DNA of 64,000 nt from Stenotrophomonas sp. SAM-B (GCF_013387485.1 NZ_JABBXB010000001.1:330001-394000), one strand, 5' to 3'. Shown: positions 21,401 through 28,787, counted from the stretch's first letter. Numbers and translations: made by a program. The notes: generated from the letters alone by a model not told the origin.

Positions 21401-24400
21401 GCGATGACACGCTCACCGGCGTCGCACCCGGAACCACCTCCAGTGGCAGCGTACTGGCCAACGACAGCCTCAATGGTGTCTCGCCGCCGGCAGCGGCGGA
21501 TGTACTGCTGAGCCTGGTCGGCGCACCGGCCGGTTTCAGCATCACGCCGACCGGCACGATCACGGTGGCCAGTGGCACGACCTCCGGTGCCACGACGATC
21601 ACCTACCAGATCTGCGAAGCCGCCGCGCCGGGCAACTGCGATACCGCCAGCGTCACCGTGGTGGTCAGCCCCGCCCCGCAGAACGACGCGTTCTCGGTGC
21701 AGGTCGGGCAGACCCTGAGCAACAGCGTGGCCAGCAACGACGCCATGCCCGCCGGTGCGCTCTACACCGTGCAGGGCACGCCGCCGCCCGGCCTGACCCT
21801 GGCCAGCAATGGTGGCTTCACCTATACGCCGCCGGCAGGTACGCCGAGTCCGGTCAGCTTCACCTACCAGACCTGCCTGCCTGCGCCGTACGCCACGACC
21901 TGCGCCACCGCTGCGGTGACGATCAACATCAACACCGGCACGCTGGTGGCCGGTGATGACGTGCTCACCGGCCTCGTACCGGGCACCACCTCCTCGCTCA
22001 GCGTGCTGGCCAACGATCAGCTCAACGGCGTCAGCCCGCCGCCGGAGGCAGCGGTGCAGCTCAGCCTGATCGGCGCACCGGCCGGTGTCAGCATCAACCC
22101 GGCCGGCACGATCAGCATCGGCAGCGGGGTCACCGCCGGCGCCACCGTGGTGACCTACCAGATCTGCGAAGCCGCCGCACTGGCCAACTGCACCACCGCC
22201 ACGGTCACCGTGGTGGTGACCCCGGTCCCGCAGAACGACAGCTTCACCGTGCCTGCCGGGCTTCCGCTCACGGCCAACGTCGGCGCCAATGACAATGTCG
22301 TCGCCGGTGCGCTCTACACCCTCACCAGCGGCGCATTGCCGGGCCTGGTGTTCAATGCCGATGGCAGCTTCAGCTACACCCCGCCGTCGGGCACGCCGGG
22401 GCCGGTGAGCTTCAGCTACCGGGTCTGCCTGCCTGCGCCGTACACCGCGCAATGTGGCGACGCCACCGTGACGCTCACCTTGTCCGGCTCGGCCAACGTC
22501 GTGCTCGCGGTCAACGACGACTTCACCGGCACCCCGGTCGATCCGGCCGTGGGCGGCACCATCGCCCGCTCGGTCGTGGAGAACGACAGCTTCAACAACG
22601 TTTCGCCGCCGCCGCTGGGCAGCGTCGTGGCCAGCCTGACCGGCAGCACGCCGGGCTACACGATGAACAACCAGGGCCAGATCATGGTCGCGGCGGGTGT
22701 GCAGCCCGGCCAGGTGCAACTGGCCTACCAGCTGTGCGAGAACGGCGTGCCGACCAACTGCACCACCGCGATCGCCACGGTGCGGGTGCAGGGCCCCGTC
22801 GGTGCGCTGCTGGCGGTGGACGACAGCGGCGGCCCGATCGGTCCGTCCGGCCGCCCGCGCCTGTTCAATGTGTTCACCAACGATACGTTCAACACCGCGC
22901 CGCTGGATCCGGCCCAGGTGAGCTTCGCACCGGTCGCCACCAACGCCCTGGCCTTCAGCGCCGATGGCTGGGTGGATGTGGCTGCCGGGCTGGCGCCGGG
23001 CAGCTATGGCACCACGTACACGATCTGCCTGCTCAACCAGCCGACCGTCTGCGATACCGCAAACGTCACCGTCACCGTCATCGCCGGCGATCCAGGCGTG
23101 GATGCTGAAGACGACCGGGTGGAAATCCCGCAGGACGGCGTGATCGAGATCGACGTGCTCGGCAACGACCGCGTCAACGGCACGCCGATCGATCCGGACA
23201 CCGTCACCGTGACCATCACCGCGCCGCCGCCGTATGGCACGGCCACGGTGCTGCCGCGTGCCCGCATCCGCTTCGCCGCGCTGGCCAACTTCTCCGGCGA
23301 GCAGACCTTCGACTACCAGGTCTGCGAGGTGGCGAATCCGGCGATGTGTGCCGGTGCCACGGTCACGGTCATGGTCGAGCCGAACGTGCTCACCCTGGCT
23401 GACGATGCCGTCACCGCGGAGAGCAGTGCGCCGCTGGCGATCAACGTGCTGGCCAACGACAGTGCGCGTACCGCGCCACTGGATCCGGCGTCGCTGCAGG
23501 TCGCGGTGGCGCCCACGCACGGCAGCGTGCAGTGCGCCAACGGCGTCTGCACCTATACGCCGGCGGCCAACTTCGCCGGCACCGACAGCTTCCGCTACCG
23601 GGTCTGCGATGTGTCCCTCCCGACACCACTGTGCGCCGAAGCGAATGTCGCGGTCACCGTGGCCGGCCAGCAGGCCGTACTGCGCCTGACCAAGGTGGCC
23701 GGCAAGCGCAGCGCGCAGATCGGGGACCTGGTGCGCTACACCGTCACCATCGACAATGTCGGCGAGGTGGATGCCAACGGTGCCACCCTGCTCGATACGC
23801 TGCCGCCGGGCTTCACCTTCGTGCGCGGCGGATTCGCGGTGCTCGATGCCGACAACGACGCACGCACCAGCGGCGTGCAGCCGCTGCGCATCGACGGCAT
23901 CGACGTGGCCGCGGGGGAGCGTGCCACGGTGGTGTACTACCTGCGCGTCGGCGCCGGGACCGGCACGGGGGTGCACACCAACCGCATCACCGCCATCGAC
24001 GGCGAGAACCGCACGATCGGCAACGTGGCCTCGGCCGAGGTGGAGATCACCACCGATCCGCTGCTCGATGAGAGCCTGATCGTCGGCAGCGTGTTCGACG
24101 ACCGCAACGGCAACGGCATCCAGGATGACGGTGAGCGCGGCATTCCCGGCGTGCGCATCGCAGCGGTGGAAGGCCTGCTGATGGAAACCGATGCCTTAGG
24201 CCGCTATCACCTGGTCGGGATTCCGGGCGGCGAAGCGCGCGGGCGCAACTTCATCCTCAAGGTGGATCCGTCCACGTTGCCGGCCGGCGCGCGCTTCACC
24301 ACGCCCAACCCGCTGGTCCGCCGCATCACCCCCGGGCTGCCGGTGCGCTTCGACTTCGGCGTGCGCATGCCCGAGGGTGCGCTGAGCACCGCACCGCCGA

Positions 24401-24753
24401 CAGCGCCCACCGCATCGCGACCCGCGCGCATCGAGCTGGGCGAGGCCCTGTTCCCGACGGGCAGCGCGCAGCTGGGGGCCGACCGCGCACCGGTGATCGC
24501 AACGGCCGCGCAGGCCCTGGTGGCGCGTGGCGGCGGACGGCTGCAGCTCACCGCGCCCGCCGGCCAGGCAGACCTTGCACGGCAACGTGCACAGGCGTTG
24601 CGGGCAGCCCTGCGACCGCAGCTGCCGGCGCCGGTCGCCGCGGTGACGACGATCGAGGTGCTGGACGCCGATGGGCGCGTGCTGCAGCGCCTGCGCCTGG
24701 ATGATCCCCCCGAGCCTGCCAGTCCCGGTCGCGCGACCGGGGAGGGGCGCTGA
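12439..24753 (+). CDS. Giant tandem-repeat surface protein (surface locus gene 2)
   Basis: About 4,104 aa. A Sec signal peptide (ARAVALLALLLPPPLLAQS) is followed by what looks like the tail of one DUF11 domain and one whole DUF11 domain (to about 205). Then come 17 composite repeats of about 185 aa (206-3348), and four more divergent Ig/cadherin-like units (to about 3745) with DDxF and NVLANDS motifs. A DUF11 domain, an SdrB-like unit (VFDDRNGNGIQDDGERGIPG) and a degenerate OmpA-C-like end (FPTGSAQLGADRAP) follow. Most repeats carry a Cys pair in each half. I start at the ATG at 12439 because it opens the signal peptide; GTG at 12397 is the alternative. Likely a very long, disulfide-stabilised adhesin-type filament; function inferred. 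Confidence 0.8.
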   Translation: MAATGTNSRAGTASACIARAVALLALLLPPPLLAQSYPNPLNNTATVTAPADVGDPAPGNNSAIDSNALALQAQLSVTKALLSATPVAAGGAVQYRIQVNNAGPSAASGVGVVDTVSALLTNVSWTCQATTAASSCAQATGSGNAINVQVTVGVNDSVVLLVTGTAPTSTPATVPANSVSLVLPVGTTDPTPGDNTATTPAVPVQANALVANNDTFATAISSTTGGSTPTVLGNDTLNGAPVNGPDLIIALQSAPSGFTINSTGVITVPAGAAAGATTLTYQICENASPTNCATATVSLIIGPTAVNDSFNATGGAPSLTATVAANDNAPTGAVFTAVGVPPAGLTLNGDGSFTYAPAGGIAAATSFQYQVCLPAPNGTVCSTATASIVVNANALVAVDDTFTTPLPPGTGGLTPSVLGNDTFNGGTVPQAQVTLSLVGAPAGFAINANGTIQVPATAAAGPLALTYRFCENSLPANCATATANLIVSPDAVNDTVTTPGGGQPATGTLAGNDTIASGSTYTLGTAPTRGIAVVNADGTFSYTPTNANTGPDSFTYQVCLPTPNTTVCDSATVSVNVQGNQIAAVDDLFVTPLQPGNTTSVSLLTNDTLNGAAVAPGAVALTLSNAPADYAVDAGGQVIVPASAAAGAVNFSYQICELATPGNCATANVQLVIAPDAVDDVFSATAGIALTGTVAGNDNVPTGAQFSVLAVAAHGSVTLAADGSFSYTAQAAYTGPDSFRYQVCLPAPNGNVCDSATATINVSPGAIVATNDDFSSAPLTSAGGLTASVLGNDTLNGVAILPAQAALSLINAPPAGYTLDAAGQLQVPADAAAGPVTLTYQLCQAGTSNCATATIVVVIAPDAVADAYTTQVATALSGNVSVNDNTAAGTTFAVTGATPPGLAFNADGSFIYTPPAQYTGTTTFNYQACLAAPLAGVCDTATVTLNVNAGTLVANDDDFRSAIITPTTGGTTNSVLANDTINGAIPPAPAQVILSLVGAPAGYVLNSNGTISVPGGAASGALDFSYQLCEAALPGNCATAAVRLLLAPVAVNDTFSTPVGVAVTGNVAGNDNVPANAAFSLSGTAPTGLVFNPDGGFTYTPPAGTQGAITFAYQACLPAPDNAVCAGATVTLNVNAGTLIANDDDFRGVPIDPELGGSTASVLVNDSLNGTVPPASADVLLSLVGAPAGYTLASDGSVTVGSGVPAGAVTLTYQLCEAALPGNCDSAQIRLLVAPSAQADVFSTPAGQLLAGNVGSNDNAPAGAVFSLTTPAPAGLQFGPDGTFQYTPPAGFTGPVTFTYQVCLPAPDTAQCRTATATINVNAGTLLARDDDFSAAPLAPGGTTTVSVLANDALDGVTPPAPASVLLSLVGAPAGYALDANGLLQVPPTAVGGAAVLTYQVCEAALPGNCASATIRLVVSPSASNDVFSTPAGQALNGAVGDNDNVPPGALFTVTGTAPAGLVFSGSGSFTYTPPVGTTGAVTFDYQVCLPAPNATLCANASATITVNAGTLAANPDDFSTTPINPVTGGSTPSVLANDALNGSTPPAAADVLLSLQGAPAGLAITAEGAVTVAPGTPAGVKNLTYQLCEAAAPSNCAIATARVVVAPSAVDDALSTPSGQVLNGSVASNDNVPVGAQFTVLNIPPDGLVLAADGTFSYTPPVGFSGAIPFTYQVCLPAPDAGVCATASVTLNVNSGTLVAVDDSFATPLAPGTASPSVLVNDTLNAATPLPAEVVLSLIGAPTGFAIAADGTVTVAAGTAAGATTLTYQICEAAASSNCATAGIALVVAPAPVNDAFAVQAGQTINGVVSGNDNMPIGSLYTVPGALPSGVTFNADGSFSYTPPAGTTSPTSFTYQACLPAPNAAVCGTATVTLNINNGALVAADDSFGAIAPGAATPSVLNNDALNGVSPVPAASVSLSLVGAPAGFTINPNGTVSVAGNAPTGATTLSYQICETAAANNCATASIALVVRPAPVDDAIAVQAGQPNSGNVSGNDNMPAGSTWSVAAPPQGLVFNSNGSFTYTPPAGTVGPVTFAYQACLPAPDAALCGTATATLTIAVNAVVANDDTFAAPLTGGSATPSVLANDSLNGVSPPAAATVQLLLLGAPAGFVINNDGTVQIPVGAAAGATTLTYQLCEAASPTNCATAAIRIVVTPAPQNDAFSVPAGGTLVNGSVAANDSMPAGSTWTVQGTPPNGLLFNGDGTFSYTPPVGTTGAVTFTYQTCLPAPNAGVCGTATVTLNVNLGTLAAADDSFTNIAPGTATPSVLGNDALNGVSPPVPATVQLSLVGAPPGYSVAPDGTINVPTGVVAGATTLTYQICETAAPSNCDTATVALVIRPAPQNDAYAVQAGGTISNGNVAANDGMPAGASWTVQGAPPAGLVFNVDGTFTYTPPLGTTGPVTFTYQTCLPAPNAALCATATVTLNVNTGTLAAADDTLTGVLPGATTAGSVLANDSLNGTSPPTATDVLLSLVGAPAGFTINPDGTISVGGGVTAGPTTLTYQICEAAASNNCDTASVTVVVTPLPQNDAFSVQLGQTLGNSVASNDNLPPGASWTLQGTPPAGLTFNADGSFTYTPPGGTTGPVNFTYQACLPAPNTTLCGTATVTLTITTGALLAGNDTFSGIAPGTTSAASVLANDSLNGVSPPAAASVVLSLVGAPAGFAITPSGTISVATGTMAGATTLTYQICEAAAPGNCATATVTVIVSPTPQNDAFSVQAGQSLGNSVATNDSLPPGSTWAIQGMPPAGLAFNADGSFTYTPPIGTPSPVTFVYSACLPAPNSSLCGTATVTLNVNNGTLTAGDDTLTGVLPGATTGGSVLANDSLNGVSPPAPADVVLSLVGAPGGFTLSPDGTISVGTGVVSGPTTITYQICEAAAPANCDTASVTVVVTPAPQNDAFAVQAGQTLGNTVAANDNTPPGAVFTLQDTAPAGLAFNPDGTFTYTPAAGVTGPVSVAYQVCLPAPNGSLCGRAILTINVNNGLLVAGDDTLTGVAPGTTSSGSVLANDSLNGVSPPAAADVLLSLVGAPAGFSITPTGTITVASGTTSGATTITYQICEAAAPGNCDTASVTVVVSPAPQNDAFSVQVGQTLSNSVASNDAMPAGALYTVQGTPPPGLTLASNGGFTYTPPAGTPSPVSFTYQTCLPAPYATTCATAAVTININTGTLVAGDDVLTGLVPGTTSSLSVLANDQLNGVSPPPEAAVQLSLIGAPAGVSINPAGTISIGSGVTAGATVVTYQICEAAALANCTTATVTVVVTPVPQNDSFTVPAGLPLTANVGANDNVVAGALYTLTSGALPGLVFNADGSFSYTPPSGTPGPVSFSYRVCLPAPYTAQCGDATVTLTLSGSANVVLAVNDDFTGTPVDPAVGGTIARSVVENDSFNNVSPPPLGSVVASLTGSTPGYTMNNQGQIMVAAGVQPGQVQLAYQLCENGVPTNCTTAIATVRVQGPVGALLAVDDSGGPIGPSGRPRLFNVFTNDTFNTAPLDPAQVSFAPVATNALAFSADGWVDVAAGLAPGSYGTTYTICLLNQPTVCDTANVTVTVIAGDPGVDAEDDRVEIPQDGVIEIDVLGNDRVNGTPIDPDTVTVTITAPPPYGTATVLPRARIRFAALANFSGEQTFDYQVCEVANPAMCAGATVTVMVEPNVLTLADDAVTAESSAPLAINVLANDSARTAPLDPASLQVAVAPTHGSVQCANGVCTYTPAANFAGTDSFRYRVCDVSLPTPLCAEANVAVTVAGQQAVLRLTKVAGKRSAQIGDLVRYTVTIDNVGEVDANGATLLDTLPPGFTFVRGGFAVLDADNDARTSGVQPLRIDGIDVAAGERATVVYYLRVGAGTGTGVHTNRITAIDGENRTIGNVASAEVEITTDPLLDESLIVGSVFDDRNGNGIQDDGERGIPGVRIAAVEGLLMETDALGRYHLVGIPGGEARGRNFILKVDPSTLPAGARFTTPNPLVRRITPGLPVRFDFGVRMPEGALSTAPPTAPTASRPARIELGEALFPTGSAQLGADRAPVIATAAQALVARGGGRLQLTAPAGQADLARQRAQALRAALRPQLPAPVAAVTTIEVLDADGRVLQRLRLDDPPEPASPGRATGEGR
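13057..22482 (+). repeat. 17 tandem composite repeats of about 555 bp inside the giant gene
   Basis: Each unit has half A (opens like GTLVANDDDF, contains SVLANDSLNG, closes LTYQICEAAxPxNCxTA) and half B (opens like APxxQNDAFSVQAGQ, contains NDNxPxGA and FTYTPPxGT, closes YQxCLPAPNxxxC). Half B ends in a CLPAP-type Cys pair in all 17 units. Units 1-8 are more diverged; units 12-17 are much more alike, suggesting recent duplication or conversion at the 3' side. Confidence 0.93.
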
Positions 24754-24754
24754 C

Positions 24755-27700
24755 ATGGACATGACCCTGATTCCGAGCCCGATCTCCCGCCGCCTCATCC
24801 TCGGCCTGGCCAGCGCCGTGCTGCTGGCAGCGCCTGCCGCCGCCCAGCAGTCTCTGCCGGCTCCTTCACCCGCGCCGATCCGCTGCGAAGCCGACAGCTG
24901 CCGCAGCGATGACGGGCTGCTGCTGCGCATCGGCGATGACGACGCGCCCGCGCTGCCACTGCCGGGCCGCACCGATCTCCCCGTGGTCGGCACGGTACCG
25001 GCGTCACCGGCAGTCACCCCGGACGTGGCGGCGCGCGGCGGCCAGTTCATGGCCGAGCTGCCCAACGGCGGCGTGGTGTGGGCGACCGAAGATCCGACCA
25101 TGGTGCCGCCCAGCCTGAGCGTGCAGGCCGCCGCCACCGTGCCGTTCGAGAACGGCCGGGTGATCCGTCCGCTGCGCTTCCACAGCTACAACAACTACGC
25201 CTCCTTCATCCAGAAACTGGAGGTGACGCTGTATCGCGGTACCGATACCGATCTGGTCACGCCGCTGGCCCGCATCGAGTTGCCGGCCGACTACGTTGGC
25301 GATGCCGAGTGGAGCGGTGAGCTGCCGCCGCAGATCAAGCTGCGCACCGGTGACGATCTCATTTACGTCGCGCGCGCCTACGGTGCCGGTGGGGCGTTCG
25401 ATGAAACCCGTCTCCAGCGCATCCAGCTGGTGACCCCGGCCGATTTTGACCGGGGCCTGCAGATCACCCGTGAGAACGTGCAGAAAACGCTGGGCCAGGC
25501 CCTGGATGGCGACAGCGCGCAGGACCTGCAGCTCAGCAACAGCATCTACGGGCAGAGCATGCTCCGCCTGCAGAACATTCCCATCCACGGCTCGCGCGTG
25601 CGTCTGTATGGCCGCAACCTGGAACCCAACAGCCGCGTGCGCATCAACGGCCAGGACTTCCCGGTCGACCTGGAGCAGAAGTTCGCCGCCGAGTTCCTCG
25701 AGCCGGTGGGCGAGCATCGCTACGACGTCAGTGTCGAATCCCGCGATGCGCCCTCCGCGCAGCGGCAGCTGGACGTGGATGTCACCGGCCGCTACCTGTT
25801 CCTGGTTGCCATCGCCGATGTCACCGTGTCCAAGAACAGCGCCAGCGGCAATCTGCAGCCCCTGGCGGCGGATGACCGCGACGACGACAGCTTCCTCAGC
25901 GAGGGCCGGCTGGCGTTCTACCTGAAGGGCAAATTGCGCGGCAAATACCTGGTCACTGCACAGGCCGACACCCAGGACCGCGAGCTGAAGTACCTGTTCC
26001 GCGATTTCACCCAGGCCGACGCGCAGGACGTGTTCCGCCGCCTGGATCCGGACCTGTATTACCCGGTGTATGGCGATGACTCCACCACCTACCGCGACGT
26101 GGATACGCAGGGCCGGCTGTACCTGCGCGTGGACTGGGACCAGAGCCAGGCCGTGTGGGGCAACTACGCCACTGGCATCACCGGCACCGAATATGGCCAG
26201 TACGTGCGCTCGCTGTATGGCGGTGCATTGAACTGGCGTTCGCTGGAGGCCACGCCGCTGGGCGAGGCACGCTCGCAGGTCAAGGTGTTCGGTTCGGAAG
26301 CGCAGTCCGCCCCGGGCCACAGTGAATTCCTCGGTACCGGCGGCAGCCTGTACTACCTGCGCCACACCGACGTGCTGCCGGGCTCGGAGCAGGTGGTGCT
26401 GGAAGTGCGCGACCGCACCACCGGCCGCACCGAAACGCGCGCCACCCTGCAGGAGGGCGTGGACTACGAGATCGACAACCTGCAGGGCCGCCTGATCCTG
26501 ACCCGTCCACTGGCGCAGCTGACCCGCGAGAACGTGCGCAGCATCACCCGCGACATGCCCCTCGACGGCTACGACCAGTTGCTGCTGGTGGACTACGAAT
26601 ACGTGCCGCTGGGCTTCAGCAGCGATGACGTGACCTACGGCGCGCGCGGCCGGCAATGGATCGGTGACCACGTGGCGATCGGCGGCACCTGGATCGACGA
26701 GAACCGCAGCGGCGAGAACTACAGCCTCAAGGGCGCCGACCTCACCCTGCAGGCGGGACGTGGCACATATCTGAAGATGGAGCAGACCCGCACCGAAGCG
26801 ACTGCCGCCCCGGTGTTCTATTCGGACAACGGCGGCTTGAGCTTCATCCGTCGCAATCCCTACGAAGGCCGGCGCTCGGGCACCGCCAGCGCGGTGGAAG
26901 CGCGTGCCAACCTGCGTGAGCTGGGCTGGACGACGCAGGACTGGAGCTTGGGGGCGTGGTGGCGCGACGTCGATGCCGGCTTCTCGGTCGCGCGCCAGGA
27001 CACCGGTCTGCCGATCCAGGAATACGGTGCCGAATTCCTCGGCTACCTCACCGACGACGTCAGTCTGTACGGCCGGCACACCCGCACCGAGCAGGGCGAA
27101 CTGGCGCTGGAGCAGAGCCAGCTGGCCGCGGAGTGGCGACTGGGCAACGACGGCCAGCTGACCGGTGAGCTGCGCCGCGTGCGCGAGGAACAGGAGCTGC
27201 AGAGCGTGGACGCCCTGCTGGCGGCGATCGGTTACCGCCAGCGCTTCGGCGCGTCGTGGGAACTGTACGGCACCGGCCAGGTCACGCTGGACGATGACGG
27301 TGGCGCGTACGAGAAGAACGACCTGCTCACGCTGGGCGCGCGGTATCTGTTCGGCGACCGCAGCAGTGTCGGCGCGGAAGTCAGTGGCGGCAGCCGCGGC
27401 CATGGCGCCAAGGTCGATGGTGAGTACCGCATGGCACCGGACCACAGCCTGTACGGCAGTTACAGCTACAGCACCGACCGCACCGTCACCGATCCGCTGT
27501 TCGATACCGGGTTGCAGAGTGGCTGGACGCTGGGCCAGCGCTGGCGGCTGAGCAACCAGGTCAACGTCTACAACGAGAGCCAGTATCTGAAGGACCGTCG
27601 CCAGGACAGCGCGGGCATCGTGCACACCTTCGGCATGGACTTCTATCCCGCGCAGGGCTGGAACCTGGGCTTCACGATCATGGACGGTGAGCTGGATTCC

Positions 27701-28435
27701 ACCCTGGGCCGTGTCGATCGCCGTGCCTACAGCGTGAGCGGCGGGCGTACCGATGCCGTGGCGCAGTGGAACAGCAAGCTGGAGTATCGCCGCGACAGTG
27801 GGGCCGAGCAGCGCGAGCAGTGGGTGACCACCAACCGCCTGCTGTACAAACTCAACGACGACTGGCGCTTCGCCCTGCGCGCGAACTATGCCGATACCGA
27901 AGACCGCATCGACCGCCTGGCCGACGCCAAGCTGGTGGAGACCAACATGGGCTTCGCCTGGCGCCCGCACGACAACACGCGCTGGGCCGGCTTCGGCAAG
28001 TTCACCTATCTCTACGATGTGGCCTCGCTGGGGCAGGAGGGCGGCAACCTGTACGACCAGCGTTCGCAGATCCTCTCGCTGGAAGGGATCCGTCAGCTGG
28101 GCGCGCGCTGGGAAGTGGCCGGCAAACTGGCCTCGCGCTGGGGTGACTACCGCACCGGCCGCGGCGAGGGTGCCTGGCTGGACAGCCGCGCCGACTTCGC
28201 CGCGCTGCAACTGCGCTATCGCCTGTTCGCGCAATGGGAAGGGCTGGCCGAGCACCGCTGGTTGAAGGTGCGCGACGGTGGCGTGCGCAAGGGCTGGCTG
28301 GTGGGCGTGGACCGCCGGGTCGGGGAGAACTTCAAGGTCGGGGTGGGCTACAACTTCACCGAGTTCAGCGATGACATGACCGAGCTGAAGTACGACCAGA
28401 AGGGGTTCTTCCTGAATATGGCGGGGTATTACTAG
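24755..28435 (+). CDS. Predicted outer-membrane beta-barrel protein (surface locus gene 3)
   Basis: A 1,226-aa protein of no family I can name. Residues 1-32 are a signal peptide (SRRLILGLASAVLLAAPAAA-Q). Residues about 60-350 hold beta-rich periplasmic-type domains including an Ig-like piece (RVRLYGRNLEPNSRVRINGQ). From about residue 380 to the end the chain is a long run of alternating amphipathic strands with many Tyr/Trp/Arg/Asp and ends in ...FFLNMAGYY, a C-terminal aromatic typical of BAM-inserted barrels. No TonB plug motif is evident. It follows the giant gene by one base with a strong GGAGGGG site, so it is co-translated and is a good candidate for its exporter or anchor. Confidence 0.78.
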   Translation: MDMTLIPSPISRRLILGLASAVLLAAPAAAQQSLPAPSPAPIRCEADSCRSDDGLLLRIGDDDAPALPLPGRTDLPVVGTVPASPAVTPDVAARGGQFMAELPNGGVVWATEDPTMVPPSLSVQAAATVPFENGRVIRPLRFHSYNNYASFIQKLEVTLYRGTDTDLVTPLARIELPADYVGDAEWSGELPPQIKLRTGDDLIYVARAYGAGGAFDETRLQRIQLVTPADFDRGLQITRENVQKTLGQALDGDSAQDLQLSNSIYGQSMLRLQNIPIHGSRVRLYGRNLEPNSRVRINGQDFPVDLEQKFAAEFLEPVGEHRYDVSVESRDAPSAQRQLDVDVTGRYLFLVAIADVTVSKNSASGNLQPLAADDRDDDSFLSEGRLAFYLKGKLRGKYLVTAQADTQDRELKYLFRDFTQADAQDVFRRLDPDLYYPVYGDDSTTYRDVDTQGRLYLRVDWDQSQAVWGNYATGITGTEYGQYVRSLYGGALNWRSLEATPLGEARSQVKVFGSEAQSAPGHSEFLGTGGSLYYLRHTDVLPGSEQVVLEVRDRTTGRTETRATLQEGVDYEIDNLQGRLILTRPLAQLTRENVRSITRDMPLDGYDQLLLVDYEYVPLGFSSDDVTYGARGRQWIGDHVAIGGTWIDENRSGENYSLKGADLTLQAGRGTYLKMEQTRTEATAAPVFYSDNGGLSFIRRNPYEGRRSGTASAVEARANLRELGWTTQDWSLGAWWRDVDAGFSVARQDTGLPIQEYGAEFLGYLTDDVSLYGRHTRTEQGELALEQSQLAAEWRLGNDGQLTGELRRVREEQELQSVDALLAAIGYRQRFGASWELYGTGQVTLDDDGGAYEKNDLLTLGARYLFGDRSSVGAEVSGGSRGHGAKVDGEYRMAPDHSLYGSYSYSTDRTVTDPLFDTGLQSGWTLGQRWRLSNQVNVYNESQYLKDRRQDSAGIVHTFGMDFYPAQGWNLGFTIMDGELDSTLGRVDRRAYSVSGGRTDAVAQWNSKLEYRRDSGAEQREQWVTTNRLLYKLNDDWRFALRANYADTEDRIDRLADAKLVETNMGFAWRPHDNTRWAGFGKFTYLYDVASLGQEGGNLYDQRSQILSLEGIRQLGARWEVAGKLASRWGDYRTGRGEGAWLDSRADFAALQLRYRLFAQWEGLAEHRWLKVRDGGVRKGWLVGVDRRVGENFKVGVGYNFTEFSDDMTELKYDQKGFFLNMAGYY

Positions 28436-28442
28436 GCTTCGG

Positions 28443-28510
28443 ATGGTTTGGGCCTGCCACGCATGGCGTCGTTTGCGGCTTCGATGGGTTTGGGCCTGCC
28501 ACGCATGGCG
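28443..28510 (+). repeat. Imperfect tandem duplication carrying a REP arm
   Basis: A segment reading TTTGGGCCTGCCACGCATGG and flanks occurs twice with a period of about 41 bp (28449 and 28490). The second copy runs into the intact SMAG element; the first has only its left arm. Confidence 0.7.
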
Positions 28511-28519
28511 TGGCACTAC
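28497..28519 (-). repeat. SMAG/REP element, minus orientation
   Basis: On the minus strand GTAG is followed by a perfect 8-bp stem TGCCACGC-CAT-GCGTGGCA. GTAG plus an immediate short palindrome is the hallmark of Stenotrophomonas SMAG repeats. Confidence 0.8.
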
Positions 28520-28563
28520 CGGGCATCGCGGTATTGGCGGTCGGCTTCGGTGGTGGCCTGGGG

Positions 28564-28586
28564 GTAGAGCCAGGCCATGCCTGGCT
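28564..28586 (+). repeat. SMAG/REP element, plus orientation
   Basis: GTAG followed by AGCCAGGC-CAT-GCCTGGCT, a perfect 8-bp stem with a 3-nt loop. It faces the element at 28497 in inverted orientation 45 bp away, making a REP doublet (REPIN-like) downstream of the barrel gene. Confidence 0.8.
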
Positions 28587-28787
28587 GAACTGCCGACAAC
28601 CTTTCCGGGATGAATGGGCGCTTTCGGCGGGCTGTTCAGCCAGAAAACACGCGATATCGCCCCATTCACCAGTCTATATTGTTGATTTCATTGGTTTTGC
28701 TGCGCCGGTCCCAGGCCCTCGCCACTGTCATCATTTCGCGGTACGTTAGCCGGGTGATCGGTGCCAGCATCCCATGAACAGAACGCT

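Noticed and set aside
13057..22482. CRISPR-like repetitive DNA
   Set aside because: Period is about 555 bp, units are coding and diverged, with no short identical repeats and spacers.
16696..23976. A 2,426-codon open frame on the minus strand
   Set aside because: It is the antisense of the giant repeat gene; the high-GC repeats leave that frame stop-free. Its product is Arg/Gly/His-rich low complexity without domains, and the + strand product is clearly a folded repeat protein.
25004..28669. A 1,221-codon minus-strand frame
   Set aside because: Antisense shadow of the outer-membrane barrel gene, whose signal peptide, strand pattern and C-terminal aromatic are convincing.
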